Below the pieces are notes generated by a model. That model was not told the origin of the DNA and did no database searches. It saw only the letters and a list, made by a program, of their open reading frames with translations. Shown here in pieces: positions 32,515 to 41,551 of a stretch of DNA of 51,140 nucleotides (its first letter is position 1; every line of letters begins with the position of its first letter). The position numbers were made by a program, and so were the translations under genes. Source of the stretch: PBB1 sp043738425 (GTDB lineage: Bacteria; Pseudomonadota; Gammaproteobacteria; Burkholderiales; Burkholderiaceae_C); contig JAYUGJ010000095.1 of the NCBI GenBank assembly GCA_043738425.1, positions 1 to 51,140 on the forward strand, in the 5' to 3' direction.

Positions 32515-33078
32515 TCACGGTGGATCCAGTTTCACCTGCACGGTGACCATCGGGCTGGCGTCGCGGTGGGCTTGAATGCGGGCGTCGCCGAACCGCGACA
32601 AATCGACGGTCCAGCCCAGTTGCACAAACCCCGCCGCACTCGGTGCCGCGGACACCGTGCTCGCAGCCCCGCGCCAGGGGCGGCCGCGCAGCCAATCGAA
32701 CAATGCCGGCACCGGCAGTGCCTCGCCCACCATGTCGCGCGTCAGGGTGTCCAGACTGGCATGGCGGGTCATACCCTGCGGCGTGTCCAGCGTCACCGAA
32801 CCCGGCCGCCACAGCGCACGTGCCATGGTGCTGCCGATGGGCGTGTTCAGATCGAGTCGGCCTTGCTCGGCGTTGCCGCTCAGCTCGAACGCGGCCGACA
32901 CATTGCGCGCCGGCGTGTTGGCGGTGGCCGCCACCTGAACCGACATGCGCCCGCTCAGCCGGTCGGCCGACGCGGTTTCATCAAGCGGCGCACGGGTGAC
33001 GCAGCCGGTGGCCGACAACAAGACAAACGCCGCCGCCGCGGTGGAACAGGCAGCGGCAGCGCGGCCCGCCCATCTCAC
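32515..33078 (-). CDS. lolB: outer-membrane lipoprotein receptor LolB
   Basis: LolB accepts lipoproteins from periplasmic LolA and inserts them in the outer membrane. The 187-residue protein has a lipobox (FVLLSATGC) and the LolB fold segments SGRMSVQV, AFELSGNAEQGRLDLNTPIG, LPVPALFDWLRGRPW and GWTVDLSRFGDARIQA. GTG 33078 overlaps the stop of the TPR gene (GTGA), which decides the start; the longer frame is a shadow. Position between the TPR gene and ispE is the conserved one. Confidence 0.93.
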   Translation of the reverse strand: MRWAGRAAAACSTAAAAFVLLSATGCVTRAPLDETASADRLSGRMSVQVAATANTPARNVSAAFELSGNAEQGRLDLNTPIGSTMARALWRPGSVTLDTPQGMTRHASLDTLTRDMVGEALPVPALFDWLRGRPWRGAASTVSAAPSAAGFVQLGWTVDLSRFGDARIQAHRDASPMVTVQVKLDPP

Positions 33079-34922
33079 AAATCGACTTTCAGCCGCTGCA
33101 TCGTTTCGCGCAACACATCGTTTGCGGTGTCTCGGCTGTTGCCTTCGCGCAGCACCCGCCGCGCGTCGTCTTGCTGGCCGTTGATCCACAACACCTCACC
33201 CAGGTGCGCTGCGATTTCGGGGTCAGGCCTGGCCGAGTACGCCTGCGTCAGCAGCTTGATCGCCGCATCGCGGTTGCCCAGTCGGTACTCGACCCAACCC
33301 AGGCTGTCGGTGATGAACGGATCACCAGGGGCTTGCGCCAGTGCGTGTTCGATCAGCGATTTCGCTTCGGGCAGCCGCAGGCCGCGGTCTGCCAGTGAAA
33401 AGCCCAACGCGTTGTGCGCGTGGTGGTGATCGGGCCGCAGCGTGATGACCTGGCGCAGCAGCCGCTCCATCTCGTCGACGTGGTTGAGTTTTTCGGCCAG
33501 CATCGATTGCTCGTAGAGCAGGTCCGGGTCGTTGGCTGATTGCGCGTTGGCCTGCACCAGCAACTGGTGCGCGGGTTCCCACTGACGCGCGTCGCGCAGC
33601 AACTGCACCTGCGCCAGCAGCTTGGCGCGGGCATCGTCTTCACCGGCTTCGGGCGCAGCCTTGATCAGCGCCAGCGCCTCGGGCAAGCGGCCTTGTTTTG
33701 ACAAAAGCGAAGCCCGGCGTACCTGCACGTCGAGCGCACGCTGCGGTGCGTCGATTTTTGCCAACCAGGCTTCGGCCGCTTTGAAATCGTTTTGTTGCTC
33801 GGCTGCCTGCGCCAGTAGCAGCCACGCAGGCGTGAGGTCGCGCTCGGGGGCGACATCGGGTGCGCCGTCGATTGCTGCGGCGCCAGTGGCCAGTACCGCC
33901 GCGGCCGGCCCAACCTCGGCTGCGTGCGCCGTCGAATCCGCTGCCGCCTCCACCCGCTCGATGTAGGTTTTGACGGCCGCCACCGCTTCTTTCGGCTGGC
34001 GCATTTCGAGGCGCAGCGCGCCCAGCGTCAACCACGGTGCAGCCATCGCCGGCGCGTCGCGGGTGACCTGTTCGACTTGTTTCAACGCATCGGCGTAGCG
34101 CTGCGACATGGTCAGCGCCTGCGCATAAAACATGCGCATCTGGTGCGCCTGTGGCTTCGCTTGCAAGTGACCCACGATGACCGGCTCGGCACCTGCAGTG
34201 CTCGGCAGCAACTGCAGCGCCATCAACGCCGGGCCATCGGCGGTGGGGTCTTGGGTGTGCGCCCGCTGGATCAATTCGAGTGCGCGCGGCGTGTCGCCCG
34301 CACCGTGCCATGCGTTGGCGATGGCGACTTGCGCAACCGTGCGGGTGTCGCTTGCCTCGAGGTACGGCTGCAGCGCTTTTTCTAGCAGCTCGGGCGTCAG
34401 CTTGCGGTTGCCGGTGCGTTCGAAAAAGCGCGGCAGGCTGGCGATCAGCGCGGGCCGTTCTGCGGCCGGCGTGATCTGAATCAGCGAGCGCAGTGGCTCG
34501 CTGGCTTCGGGCAACCGGTTCAATGCGACCAGCAGTTGAATCAGGTAGCGATGGGCATCGACCGACGCAGGAAATGACTTGCGCCAAGCTTGTACGGTCG
34601 ACAACGCCTGGTCACCCGCGCGCGCTTGCAGCGCCACATCGGTGGCGCGTTTGTACAGCTGTTCGCTTTGGGTTTTGTGTGCGGCGTCGAGCAACACCAG
34701 CGACGCACTGCTGCCTTCGCTGCTGCCGACTTCCATCTCGGCGATCAGTAATTGATAGAACAACGGGGCGTCGAGCGCCGAGTTCTGCAGCGCTTGTTTC
34801 GGCGCTACCGCAACCGCCGCATTGGCCGACGTCGATTGCGCACCGGCCAGCTGCGAGCCACACAAAAGTCCTGCAACTGCAAGCGCACAGGCCACCTGTG
34901 ACTTGAAAATACGTGCTGGCAT
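33075..34922 (-). CDS. exported TPR-repeat protein of the lolB locus
   Basis: The 615-residue protein has a signal peptide (MPARIFKSQVACALAVAGLL to AGAQS) and many TPR helices, clearest in the C-terminal third (PDLLYEQSMLAEKLNHVDEM, HNALGFSLADRGLRLPEAKS, ITDSLGWVEYRLGNRDAAIK, AAHLGEVLWINGQQDDARRV). AGGAG lies 8 nt before the ATG. Homologues stand upstream of lolB throughout Betaproteobacteria; a role in envelope or lipoprotein assembly is inferred from context. Its stop overlaps the lolB start. Confidence 0.88.
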   Translation of the reverse strand: MPARIFKSQVACALAVAGLLCGSQLAGAQSTSANAAVAVAPKQALQNSALDAPLFYQLLIAEMEVGSSEGSSASLVLLDAAHKTQSEQLYKRATDVALQARAGDQALSTVQAWRKSFPASVDAHRYLIQLLVALNRLPEASEPLRSLIQITPAAERPALIASLPRFFERTGNRKLTPELLEKALQPYLEASDTRTVAQVAIANAWHGAGDTPRALELIQRAHTQDPTADGPALMALQLLPSTAGAEPVIVGHLQAKPQAHQMRMFYAQALTMSQRYADALKQVEQVTRDAPAMAAPWLTLGALRLEMRQPKEAVAAVKTYIERVEAAADSTAHAAEVGPAAAVLATGAAAIDGAPDVAPERDLTPAWLLLAQAAEQQNDFKAAEAWLAKIDAPQRALDVQVRRASLLSKQGRLPEALALIKAAPEAGEDDARAKLLAQVQLLRDARQWEPAHQLLVQANAQSANDPDLLYEQSMLAEKLNHVDEMERLLRQVITLRPDHHHAHNALGFSLADRGLRLPEAKSLIEHALAQAPGDPFITDSLGWVEYRLGNRDAAIKLLTQAYSARPDPEIAAHLGEVLWINGQQDDARRVLREGNSRDTANDVLRETMQRLKVDL

Positions 34923-35126
34923 GTGTGGCTCCTGGAGGGAAAAAAGATTCTAAAGCGGGGGGCATTACAGCCTCGGTCGATTGCAACCCAAGTGCTGCGC
35001 CGGTGCGACCCCGACGTCACCGCGAGCCGCATCGAAACGCGTCGCACATCACGCGCCGGGCTGCTGCGGCAACTCGCCGCCGCGGGCCCCGCCGTGCGAC
35101 CTGCACCGCTGCGGATAATTCCCTAC

Positions 35127-35960
35127 ATGCCTGAACTGCCGGAAGTCGAAGTCACCAGACAAAGTTTTTCAGACCGCATCGACGGCGCGGCGGTGACCGG
35201 CGTGCGGGTCGGCAAACCGCTGCGCTGGGCGTTGGGCGTCGACCCGCAGTCGCTGCTGCACCACCAGGTCGGCGCGGTCACGCGGCGCGGCAAATACCTG
35301 TGGCTGCCGCTGCGCCAGCCTATGCGCACGCAGTCCGCTGGCTTGTTGATGCACCTGGGCATGTCGGGTTCGTTGGCGTTCAACCCGCAGCCGCCGCCCG
35401 CCGGGCCGCACGACCACTTCGATTTGGTCACCGACCGCGGCACGCTGCGCCTGACCGACCCACGGCGTTTCGGCGCGGTGGTCTGGTCGCCCGCATTGGA
35501 TGAAGGCATGGCGGCCAAACTGCTGTCGACTTTGGGGCTGGAGCCGTTTGATGCGGCGTTCGATGGGCCGCATTTGCATGCCGCACTGCAGCGTCGCCGG
35601 GTCGCCATCAAATCGGCGTTGCTGGCCGGTGACATCGTGGTCGGTGCCGGCAACATCTACGCCTGCGAAGCGTTGTTTCGCGCCGCCATCGACCCGCGCA
35701 TGCGCAGCGACCGACTCAGCCGGCCCCGCTGCGAACGGTTGGCGGTGGCGATTCGACACACGCTGCAAGAAGCACTGCTGCTCGGCGGCTCGACCCTGCG
35801 CGACTTTCGCGATGCACACGGCATGGCCGGCCAGTTTCAATTGCAGGCGCATGTGTACGGGCGAGCCGGCGAGCCGTGCCGCATTTGCGGCACGCCAGTG
35901 CGGCGCATCGTGCAAGCACAACGGTCGACGTTTTTTTGCGCCGGTTGCCAAAAGCGCTGA
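35127..35960 (+). CDS. mutM: formamidopyrimidine-DNA glycosylase
   Basis: MutM (Fpg) removes 8-oxoguanine opposite C. Catalytic N-terminal Pro and Glu are present (MPELPEVEVTRQ), with RRGKYLWLPL (the conserved Lys), MHLGMSGSL, AGNIYACEALF and a C-terminal zinc finger CRICGTPV...FFCAGCQKR of the C-x2-C/C-x2-C kind. 277 residues, typical length. Divergent from the TPR-lolB block. It works in the same GO repair system as mutY downstream. Confidence 0.96.
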   Translation: MPELPEVEVTRQSFSDRIDGAAVTGVRVGKPLRWALGVDPQSLLHHQVGAVTRRGKYLWLPLRQPMRTQSAGLLMHLGMSGSLAFNPQPPPAGPHDHFDLVTDRGTLRLTDPRRFGAVVWSPALDEGMAAKLLSTLGLEPFDAAFDGPHLHAALQRRRVAIKSALLAGDIVVGAGNIYACEALFRAAIDPRMRSDRLSRPRCERLAVAIRHTLQEALLLGGSTLRDFRDAHGMAGQFQLQAHVYGRAGEPCRICGTPVRRIVQAQRSTFFCAGCQKR

Positions 35961-36061
35961 GGTCGGTTGTCGCACCGCACTGCCGACCGTCGGCCGCCGA
36001 AGCCCTGAACAACGCCCGACTTACCGCGCATTTAAGCCGCCGCGCAGGCGCGCGGGGCAGA

Positions 36062-36100
36062 CGATAATTTTTGATACTGATTGTTATCAGTCGACTTTTT
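36062..36100. promoter_or_regulatory. AT-rich palindrome upstream of the dynamin gene
   Basis: ACTGAT-TGTT-ATCAGT (36075-36090) lies in the extended symmetric segment TGATACTGATTGTTATCA (36072-36089), preceded by GATAAT and followed by T5. It is unusually AT-rich for this chromosome. It could be a repressor site with some likeness to GATAAT-type Fur half-sites, or a weak mutM terminator. Confidence 0.4.
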
Positions 36101-36149
36101 GTGCACCCGCGCTACCCCGTTAGTTTTTAGCCCAACGCCGCCACACACC

Positions 36150-38246
36150 ATGACGTCTGCTTTCGCCGGTCGGTTCGATGAACTCAGTTTGTGGCGGGGT
36201 GCAGTGGCATCGGCAGCAGATGAATGGCAGGGGTATTTGCGCGAGCACGGCTTGGCAGACGACGCGGCCGACGCGCAGCTCACTGCGCTGCGTGACCGGC
36301 TGGCCAGTGACAAGCTGATCGTGGCTTTTGTGGCCGAGTTTTCGCGCGGTAAATCCGAGCTGATCAACGCGATTTTCTTTGCCGACACCGGCCGCCGCGT
36401 GCTGCCGGCCACGCCCGGCCGCACCACGATGTGTCCGGTCGAATTGGCGCACGACGGGCACGAGCCGATCGGCCTGCTGCTGCTGCCGATCGCCACCCGC
36501 TACGGCGCGCACACGCTGGCTGAGCTGCGCCGTGAGCCCGCTGCCTGGACGCGCGTGGCGCTCGATCCAGCGCGACCCGAGCAGTTGTCGGCGGCGTTGA
36601 GCGAAGTCACCAGCACCCGGCGTGTGTCCATCGATGAAGCGCGGCTGCTCGGGCTGTGGGACGAAGCCAGCCCGGCCGACAACCCGCAAGCCGATGCCCA
36701 AGGCCAGGTCGAAATACCGGCGTGGCGGCATGCGCTGATCAATTACCCGCACCCGCTGCTGCGCCAGGGACTGGTGGTGCTCGACACGCCGGGCCTGAAT
36801 GCGCTGGGTGCCGAGCCTGAACTCACGCTCGGCTTGTTGCCGTCGGCTCACGCCACCGTATTCATCGTCGGTGCCGACACCGGCGTCACCAAATCGGATA
36901 TGGCGATTTGGCGCGACCACCTCGATCGCCGCCAGGGTGCGGCGTTTGTGGTGCTCAACAAGATAGACGCGCTGCGTGACCCGCTGGCCAGTCACGCTGC
37001 GGTGACCGAACAAATAGAAGCACAACGGTCAGCGACCGCGCGCTTGCTGGACGTAGCAGCCGAACGGGTGTTTGCGTTGTCGGCACGCGATGCGCTGGTG
37101 GCGCGGGTCGAGTGCGACAGCGACGCGTTTGCTGCCAGCCGCCTGGGCGATTTCGAAGCCGCGCTGTCGGCCGAGCTGCTGCCACAACGGCGGCAGGTGC
37201 TCAAGCGGCTGGTCGATGAAACCGTATCGCAAGTGCAGCGCCACGCCGCCCAGCAGGTCGGCAACATCCGCCGCGAGTTGGCCGAAGAGACGATGGAGCT
37301 GCGCAGCCTGCGCGGCAAAAGCAACGGCCGGCTGCAGCAGGTGATTCAGCGCGTCGAACAAGACGCGGCGGACTTCGAGAACTGCCTGCCACGTTTGATG
37401 GCGTTGCGCGGCGTGCACGCGAAGCTGCTGGCGACCACGCTCGATTCGCTGTCGGCGCAGCACCTGAATACCGAGCTGGACCAGATGCAGACCGACATCA
37501 AGGCGTCGGTGTTGAACCTGGGTGCCCGCAAGGCGCTGGCTGCCACTTTCACCCGCCTGCGCGAGCGCATCACCCAGGCGTGCCGCCACGTGTTGGAAAC
37601 CCGCGAAATGTTCAGCGGCAGCTTCGCGCGCTTGAATGCCGAGTTCGGCTTCGGGTTGATGTTGGTGCCGGGTGCCGACATGGGCCGCTACGTCGAAGAC
37701 CTCGATCCGATCGAGCGCCGCTTTATGCAAAACCTGGCGGTCGGCAAATCACTGCACATCGTCAAGCCGGGGTTCGCTGAACAGTTTGTTCGTTTGTTGA
37801 ACGTGAAGTTGAACCTGGTGTGGGACAACGCACGCATCGATGTGGCGCGCTGGAACCGCGCCATGTCGATTCACATGGAAATGCAGCTGCGCGAGCGCCG
37901 GCGCGGCTTCGACAAGCGCAGCGAATCGCTCGCACGCATACGCGGTGCCGCCGACGAGCTCGAAGTGCGCATCGCCGAAATCGAACGCCAAGACCTGCAC
38001 GTACAGCAGCAGCTGGTGCAACTCAACGCGCTGGCCCATGCGCTGGCAGCGCGCGCTGCATCGGGCCATGCACCCGCCGCGCGGCCACCCGATATGCCGG
38101 TGGTGGTGCTGGAGGACGCGGTCGCCGCCTGGGCGACCCGCTCTGCAGGCGGCGGCCCGCGGTTGGCTGCGGTACGCGCGGCCGATTCGCCAACCGGTGT
38201 CAACGAACGCATTGAACGCCGACGCTCGCGGGTGAATTTCGAATGA
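36150..38246 (+). CDS. bacterial dynamin-like GTPase
   Basis: This 698-residue protein has an N-terminal GTPase domain: P-loop VAEFSRGKSELINA (GKS at 67-69), G2 threonine in GRTTMCPVE, DTPGLNALG (G3) and VVLNKIDAL (G4). Long helical stretches follow (residues 300-480 and 590-660; coiled-coil-like ELEVRIAEIERQDLHVQQQL), as in bacterial dynamin-like proteins that act on membranes. Function in this lineage is unknown. Start ATG 36150 follows CACACACC without a clear ribosome site. It sits between mutM and mutY, an arrangement I believe recurs in Burkholderiales. Confidence 0.88.
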   Translation: MTSAFAGRFDELSLWRGAVASAADEWQGYLREHGLADDAADAQLTALRDRLASDKLIVAFVAEFSRGKSELINAIFFADTGRRVLPATPGRTTMCPVELAHDGHEPIGLLLLPIATRYGAHTLAELRREPAAWTRVALDPARPEQLSAALSEVTSTRRVSIDEARLLGLWDEASPADNPQADAQGQVEIPAWRHALINYPHPLLRQGLVVLDTPGLNALGAEPELTLGLLPSAHATVFIVGADTGVTKSDMAIWRDHLDRRQGAAFVVLNKIDALRDPLASHAAVTEQIEAQRSATARLLDVAAERVFALSARDALVARVECDSDAFAASRLGDFEAALSAELLPQRRQVLKRLVDETVSQVQRHAAQQVGNIRRELAEETMELRSLRGKSNGRLQQVIQRVEQDAADFENCLPRLMALRGVHAKLLATTLDSLSAQHLNTELDQMQTDIKASVLNLGARKALAATFTRLRERITQACRHVLETREMFSGSFARLNAEFGFGLMLVPGADMGRYVEDLDPIERRFMQNLAVGKSLHIVKPGFAEQFVRLLNVKLNLVWDNARIDVARWNRAMSIHMEMQLRERRRGFDKRSESLARIRGAADELEVRIAEIERQDLHVQQQLVQLNALAHALAARAASGHAPAARPPDMPVVVLEDAVAAWATRSAGGGPRLAAVRAADSPTGVNERIERRRSRVNFE

Positions 38247-38275
38247 CGAGGCAACCCGCTCGATGACTATGCCGA

Positions 38276-39484
38276 TTGCGTTGCACTAGCTGGCTGCAAC
38301 AGTTGCCGCGTTCAAAGACCGACCCGTTTGACGGCGCACCTGCCGACGCGCTGAGTGCACCACACACCGTCATCGAAGGCGAAGCGCCTGCCACCATCGC
38401 CAGCCGTGTCATCGTTTGGCAACGCGACCACGGCCGCCACGGTTTGCCGTGGCAACACACCCGTGATCCGTACCGGGTGTGGCTGTCGGAAATCATGTTG
38501 CAGCAAACCCAGGTGGCCACGGTGCTGGGCTACTACGACCGGTTTTTGCAGCGCTTTCCCGACGTCGGTTCACTCGCCGCCGCATCGCAAGACGAGGTGC
38601 TCGCGTTGTGGAGCGGCCTCGGCTATTACAGCCGCGCGCGCAACCTGCATGCGTGTGCGCGCAGCGTGGTGGCGCTGCACGGCGGGCAGTTCCCACCATC
38701 GAGCGCCGCGCTGCAAACACTGCCCGGCATCGGCCGATCGACCGCAGCGGCGATCGCCGCGTTTTGTTTCGGTGAGCGTGTGGCCATCCTCGACGCCAAC
38801 GTCAAGCGCGTATTGACCCGCGTGCTCGCGTTTGCTGGAGACCTGGCACTGGCCGCGCAAGAACGCGCACTGTGGGCCGAGGCGACCGCCCTGCTGCCGC
38901 GCGCCACCAACCCATCGGGCGCGGGGCCAGGTGTTGAATCTGTCGATGCAGCGTGTGCGGTGTCGGCCTACACCCAGGGTTTGATGGACCTGGGTGCCAC
39001 GCTGTGCAGCGTGCGGTCGCCACAGTGCCTGCTGTGCCCGCTGCGCGAGGTGTGCGTCGCGTGCCGTACCCATTCGCAAGCCAGCTACCCGGTCAAAACC
39101 CGCCGCCTCAAACGTGGCACGCGCGAACATGTGTGGCTGTGGCTGGCCTGGCGCGATCGGCTGTGGCTCGAGCTGCGCCCCGACCGGGGCGTGTGGGCAG
39201 GCTTGTGGAGCCTGCCCGAGTTCGATTCATACGACGCCCTACATCAGCACGCCGCGGCCTGGCCCGGCAGCACCGAACGCCTGCCGAGCTTCACCCATGT
39301 GCTTACGCATTTGGACATCACCTTGCATCCGCTGCGCTGGACGCTGCCTGGCTCTTTCGATGAGGCTGCCGCGCAGCGTTGCGCCGCCGGGCTGAAAACC
39401 GGACGCTGGTGCAGCGCCACCGACGCGTTGGCAGCCGGCCTTCCCGCCCCGCTGCGCAAGTTGCTGCTGGCGCGCGCAGTGTGA
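38276..39484 (+). CDS. mutY: A/G-specific adenine glycosylase
   Basis: MutY removes A mispaired with 8-oxoG. Signatures: LPWQHTRDPYRVWLSEIMLQQTQV with catalytic Glu, helix-hairpin-helix LQTLPGIGRSTAAAIAAF, AILDANVKRVLTR with the catalytic Asp, the 4Fe-4S loop C-x6-C-x2-C-x5-C (CSVRSPQCLLCPLREVC), and a C-terminal NUDIX-like 8-oxoG sensing domain (WLWLAWRDRLWLELRP, FTHVLTHLDITLHPL). The start is uncertain: no ATG precedes the catalytic region, and TTG 38276 is the first option, giving 402 residues. It follows the dynamin gene by 29 nt. Confidence 0.94.
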   Translation: MRCTSWLQQLPRSKTDPFDGAPADALSAPHTVIEGEAPATIASRVIVWQRDHGRHGLPWQHTRDPYRVWLSEIMLQQTQVATVLGYYDRFLQRFPDVGSLAAASQDEVLALWSGLGYYSRARNLHACARSVVALHGGQFPPSSAALQTLPGIGRSTAAAIAAFCFGERVAILDANVKRVLTRVLAFAGDLALAAQERALWAEATALLPRATNPSGAGPGVESVDAACAVSAYTQGLMDLGATLCSVRSPQCLLCPLREVCVACRTHSQASYPVKTRRLKRGTREHVWLWLAWRDRLWLELRPDRGVWAGLWSLPEFDSYDALHQHAAAWPGSTERLPSFTHVLTHLDITLHPLRWTLPGSFDEAAAQRCAAGLKTGRWCSATDALAAGLPAPLRKLLLARAV

Positions 39485-39489
39485 AACAT

Positions 39490-39510
39490 GGGGTCAGGTC
39501 TGTAATATAG
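39490..39510 (+). repeat. dispersed GKGTCAGGT motif, copy 4
   Basis: GGGGTCAGGTCTGTAATATAG lies between mutY and the RAYT-type gene, 34 nt before its ATG. Similar GGGGTCAGGTCT leaders are, to my knowledge, common before RAYT genes in proteobacteria. Confidence 0.55.
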
Positions 39511-39543
39511 TCAATCGCTCTGTCACTCCACAGGCCACACACC

Positions 39544-40428
39544 ATGTCACGTCCCCCGCGCATCGAATTCCCCAACGCGCTGTACCACCTCACATCGCGC
39601 AGCAGCGCGCAGCAGCCGGTGTTCACCGACAACGATGACCGCGCCGCGTTTCTCACCGTGTTGGCGCAGTGTTGTGAGCGCATGGATGCGTCGGTGCATG
39701 CGTACTGCTTGCTGAACGACCACTACCAGCTGGTGTTGACGACACGGCGGGCGAATTTGTCGGCGCTGATGCGCCAGCTGAACGGTGTCTACACGCAGGC
39801 GGTAAACCGGCGTCGCGGCAACGACGGGCCGGTGTTCCAGGGGCGCTTCAAGTCGATCGTGGTCGACCGGAAGACTTACTTTCTACGGTTGTGTCAGCAG
39901 GTGGATCTGAGCCCCGTGCGGTTGGGCGCGGTTCGCGATGCAGCGAAATGGAAGTGGTCTAGTTACGGTGCGCACACGGGAGTGGTGGCCTGCCCGCCGT
40001 GGCTGGATGGCGAGTCGGTGCAGTCGGCCGTGTTGGGGCAGGCACCCACTACGGGCGCGATGCGCGAGCGTGCGCAACAGCAGTACGCCACGCAGCTGGC
40101 AACTGCAGCTGCGCAGCCACCCGCCCATGCGCCTGACTTGTTGGACGGCCAGGTGACCCGGCAGATATTTCTCGGCAATGCGGCTTTCATTGAGCGGGTG
40201 CAGCGGCTGGCAGCCGGTGCATCCACCACGTCGAAAGCCGCGCCAGGCAGGCGTGCGGCGAAGTTGCAGCCGCTCGCGCATTGGTTGAAAAAATGCGCGA
40301 CCCGCGAACAAGCGCTGCGCTGCGCTTATGCCGAAGGCGGCATGACGATGACGGCGATTGCGTCTGAAGCCGGCTTGACCGTGGGCCGCGTGAGCCAGCT
40401 GATTCGCCAGTGCGAAGGCCTGGTTTGA
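39544..40428 (+). CDS. RAYT-type (REP-associated) transposase with eroded active site
   Basis: The 294-residue protein matches the Y1/REP-associated tyrosine transposase family: MSRPPRIEFPNALYHLTSRS, RQLNGVYTQAVNRRRG, GPVFQGRFKSIVVD and WKWSSYGAHTG are family blocks. The HUH motif, normally HxH, reads H60-Y-Q62 (NDHYQLVL), and the usual catalytic Tyr position (RYIxLNPVRAG) reads CQQVDLSPVRLG, so Tyr appears replaced by Q119. A C-terminal helix-turn-helix (MTAIASEAGLTVGRVSQLIR) is intact. The frame is full length and open, which suggests a DNA-binding role kept without cleavage, or recent inactivation. No terminal repeats of an IS were seen. Confidence 0.85.
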   Translation: MSRPPRIEFPNALYHLTSRSSAQQPVFTDNDDRAAFLTVLAQCCERMDASVHAYCLLNDHYQLVLTTRRANLSALMRQLNGVYTQAVNRRRGNDGPVFQGRFKSIVVDRKTYFLRLCQQVDLSPVRLGAVRDAAKWKWSSYGAHTGVVACPPWLDGESVQSAVLGQAPTTGAMRERAQQQYATQLATAAAQPPAHAPDLLDGQVTRQIFLGNAAFIERVQRLAAGASTTSKAAPGRRAAKLQPLAHWLKKCATREQALRCAYAEGGMTMTAIASEAGLTVGRVSQLIRQCEGLV

Positions 40429-40461
40429 GGTGCGGCGCGTGATGCGCCGACTGTGGCTTCG

Positions 40462-40505
40462 GTACGCAGCGCCGCATCGGGGCGATGCCAGCGCTGCGTA
40501 CTTTT
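40462..40505 (+). terminator. long two-tier hairpin after the RAYT gene
   Basis: An outer 11-bp perfect stem GTACGCAGCGC/GCGCTGCGTAC encloses an inner GCATCG-GGG-CGATGC stem and is followed by TTTTCT. It may be an intrinsic terminator for the RAYT gene or a REP-like palindrome linked to it. Confidence 0.65.
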
Positions 40506-40530
40506 CTACTGTCGCTTGGCGGGCGACTTA

Positions 40531-41175
40531 TCAGCCCAGTTGATCGACCAAGGCTTTGCGACGGCGTGATGCGAACGTGACGAGGCCGAGGCCTGCGGCA
40601 AGCAGCGCATAAGTCGACGGCTCAGGTATCGCCGCGGCGGGTGCGAAAGTGGGTGCGGTGTTGGCAGTGGCCAGCACGACCCCGGTCAAATCACTGACGC
40701 CGAACACCGCCGTCAACGCGCCGGCAGCCTGGCTGGTCAGCGTCAGGTTGAACGGCGCAGCAGTGTTGCCGCTGCTGACCAGACTCAACAACGGCACGTT
40801 GTTCAAGGTAGTGGTGCCGAACGAGACGCCGCCCGACAGCAACAACGTCGAGGTGTTGATGAGGAAATCGGTCAGGCTGATGCTTGATGTGCCAGCCGAT
40901 AACTTCAACCCGCTGCCGTTGTGTTCGATCGTGCCGGCAAACGAGGCCGACAAATCACCCCCGGTGATTGGAAAGTCGACCACCGGGATGCCATCCGCAC
41001 CCAGCATCGCAGTCGCGGTGCCCAGCGTAGACGCAGTGACGCCCAAACTGGTCAGGGTGGGGGCAGACGTCAGCGTGACGGTGGTGGTGCCGCCGACGAT
41101 GGGTACGGCTTGGGCCTGACCAGCGACCAACGCCAAGGCAACAGCCGCTGACGCGGCAATAGTAGAAAAGTTCAT
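40531..41175 (-). CDS. PEP-CTERM exported protein
   Basis: This 214-residue protein has a signal peptide (MNFSTIAASAAVALALVAGQ, cleavage after AQA), a Thr/Ser/Leu-rich beta domain of unknown type, and a clear PEP-CTERM tail: IPEPSTYALLAAGLGLVTFASRRRK, with a short extra ALVDQLG. AGGAG is placed well before the ATG at 41175. The long upstream frame to 41334 is not supported. Monocistronic; the two-tier hairpin at 40462 lies just beyond its stop. Confidence 0.85.
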   Translation of the reverse strand: MNFSTIAASAAVALALVAGQAQAVPIVGGTTTVTLTSAPTLTSLGVTASTLGTATAMLGADGIPVVDFPITGGDLSASFAGTIEHNGSGLKLSAGTSSISLTDFLINTSTLLLSGGVSFGTTTLNNVPLLSLVSSGNTAAPFNLTLTSQAAGALTAVFGVSDLTGVVLATANTAPTFAPAAAIPEPSTYALLAAGLGLVTFASRRRKALVDQLG

Positions 41176-41482
41176 GGGGTACTCCTGATGATGAACATTC
41201 GTTGCTTGAGGAATGGGCGTGCAGCCGTTTAAACGCGTGGCTGCGCGCCCGCTTTTTTCGACGCCGCACCCGCGATTGCGGTTCCTTCGTGCAAACCCGC
41301 ACGCTTGAATGTGTCGCAGATTGCGGCCGTGCAACAGTTGTCACGACCTGCATCGAAGACGGCTTTTGTTACCCGCCGCCGATTGACATGTCATGAAGCT
41401 GCTGTGCACTTTGCCCACCCACATCGGCGCATTAAAGACCTGGCATGACGCGGCTGGTGTGGTGTGGCGCGGTTCGCTGAAC

Positions 41483-41515
41483 GGGATCGGGCGCGGGATC
41501 GGGCGCGGGATCGGT
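41483..41515. repeat. 12-bp tandem repeat
   Basis: GGGATCGGGCGC is present about 2.7 times in the non-coding gap downstream of the LysE-type gene (41176-41551). Nothing else was recognised in that gap apart from an inverted repeat CAGCC...GGCTG near 41219-41240. Confidence 0.7.
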
Positions 41516-41551
41516 GCAGCGGTATCGGTGCGGCACTGCGCGCCGACCTGG

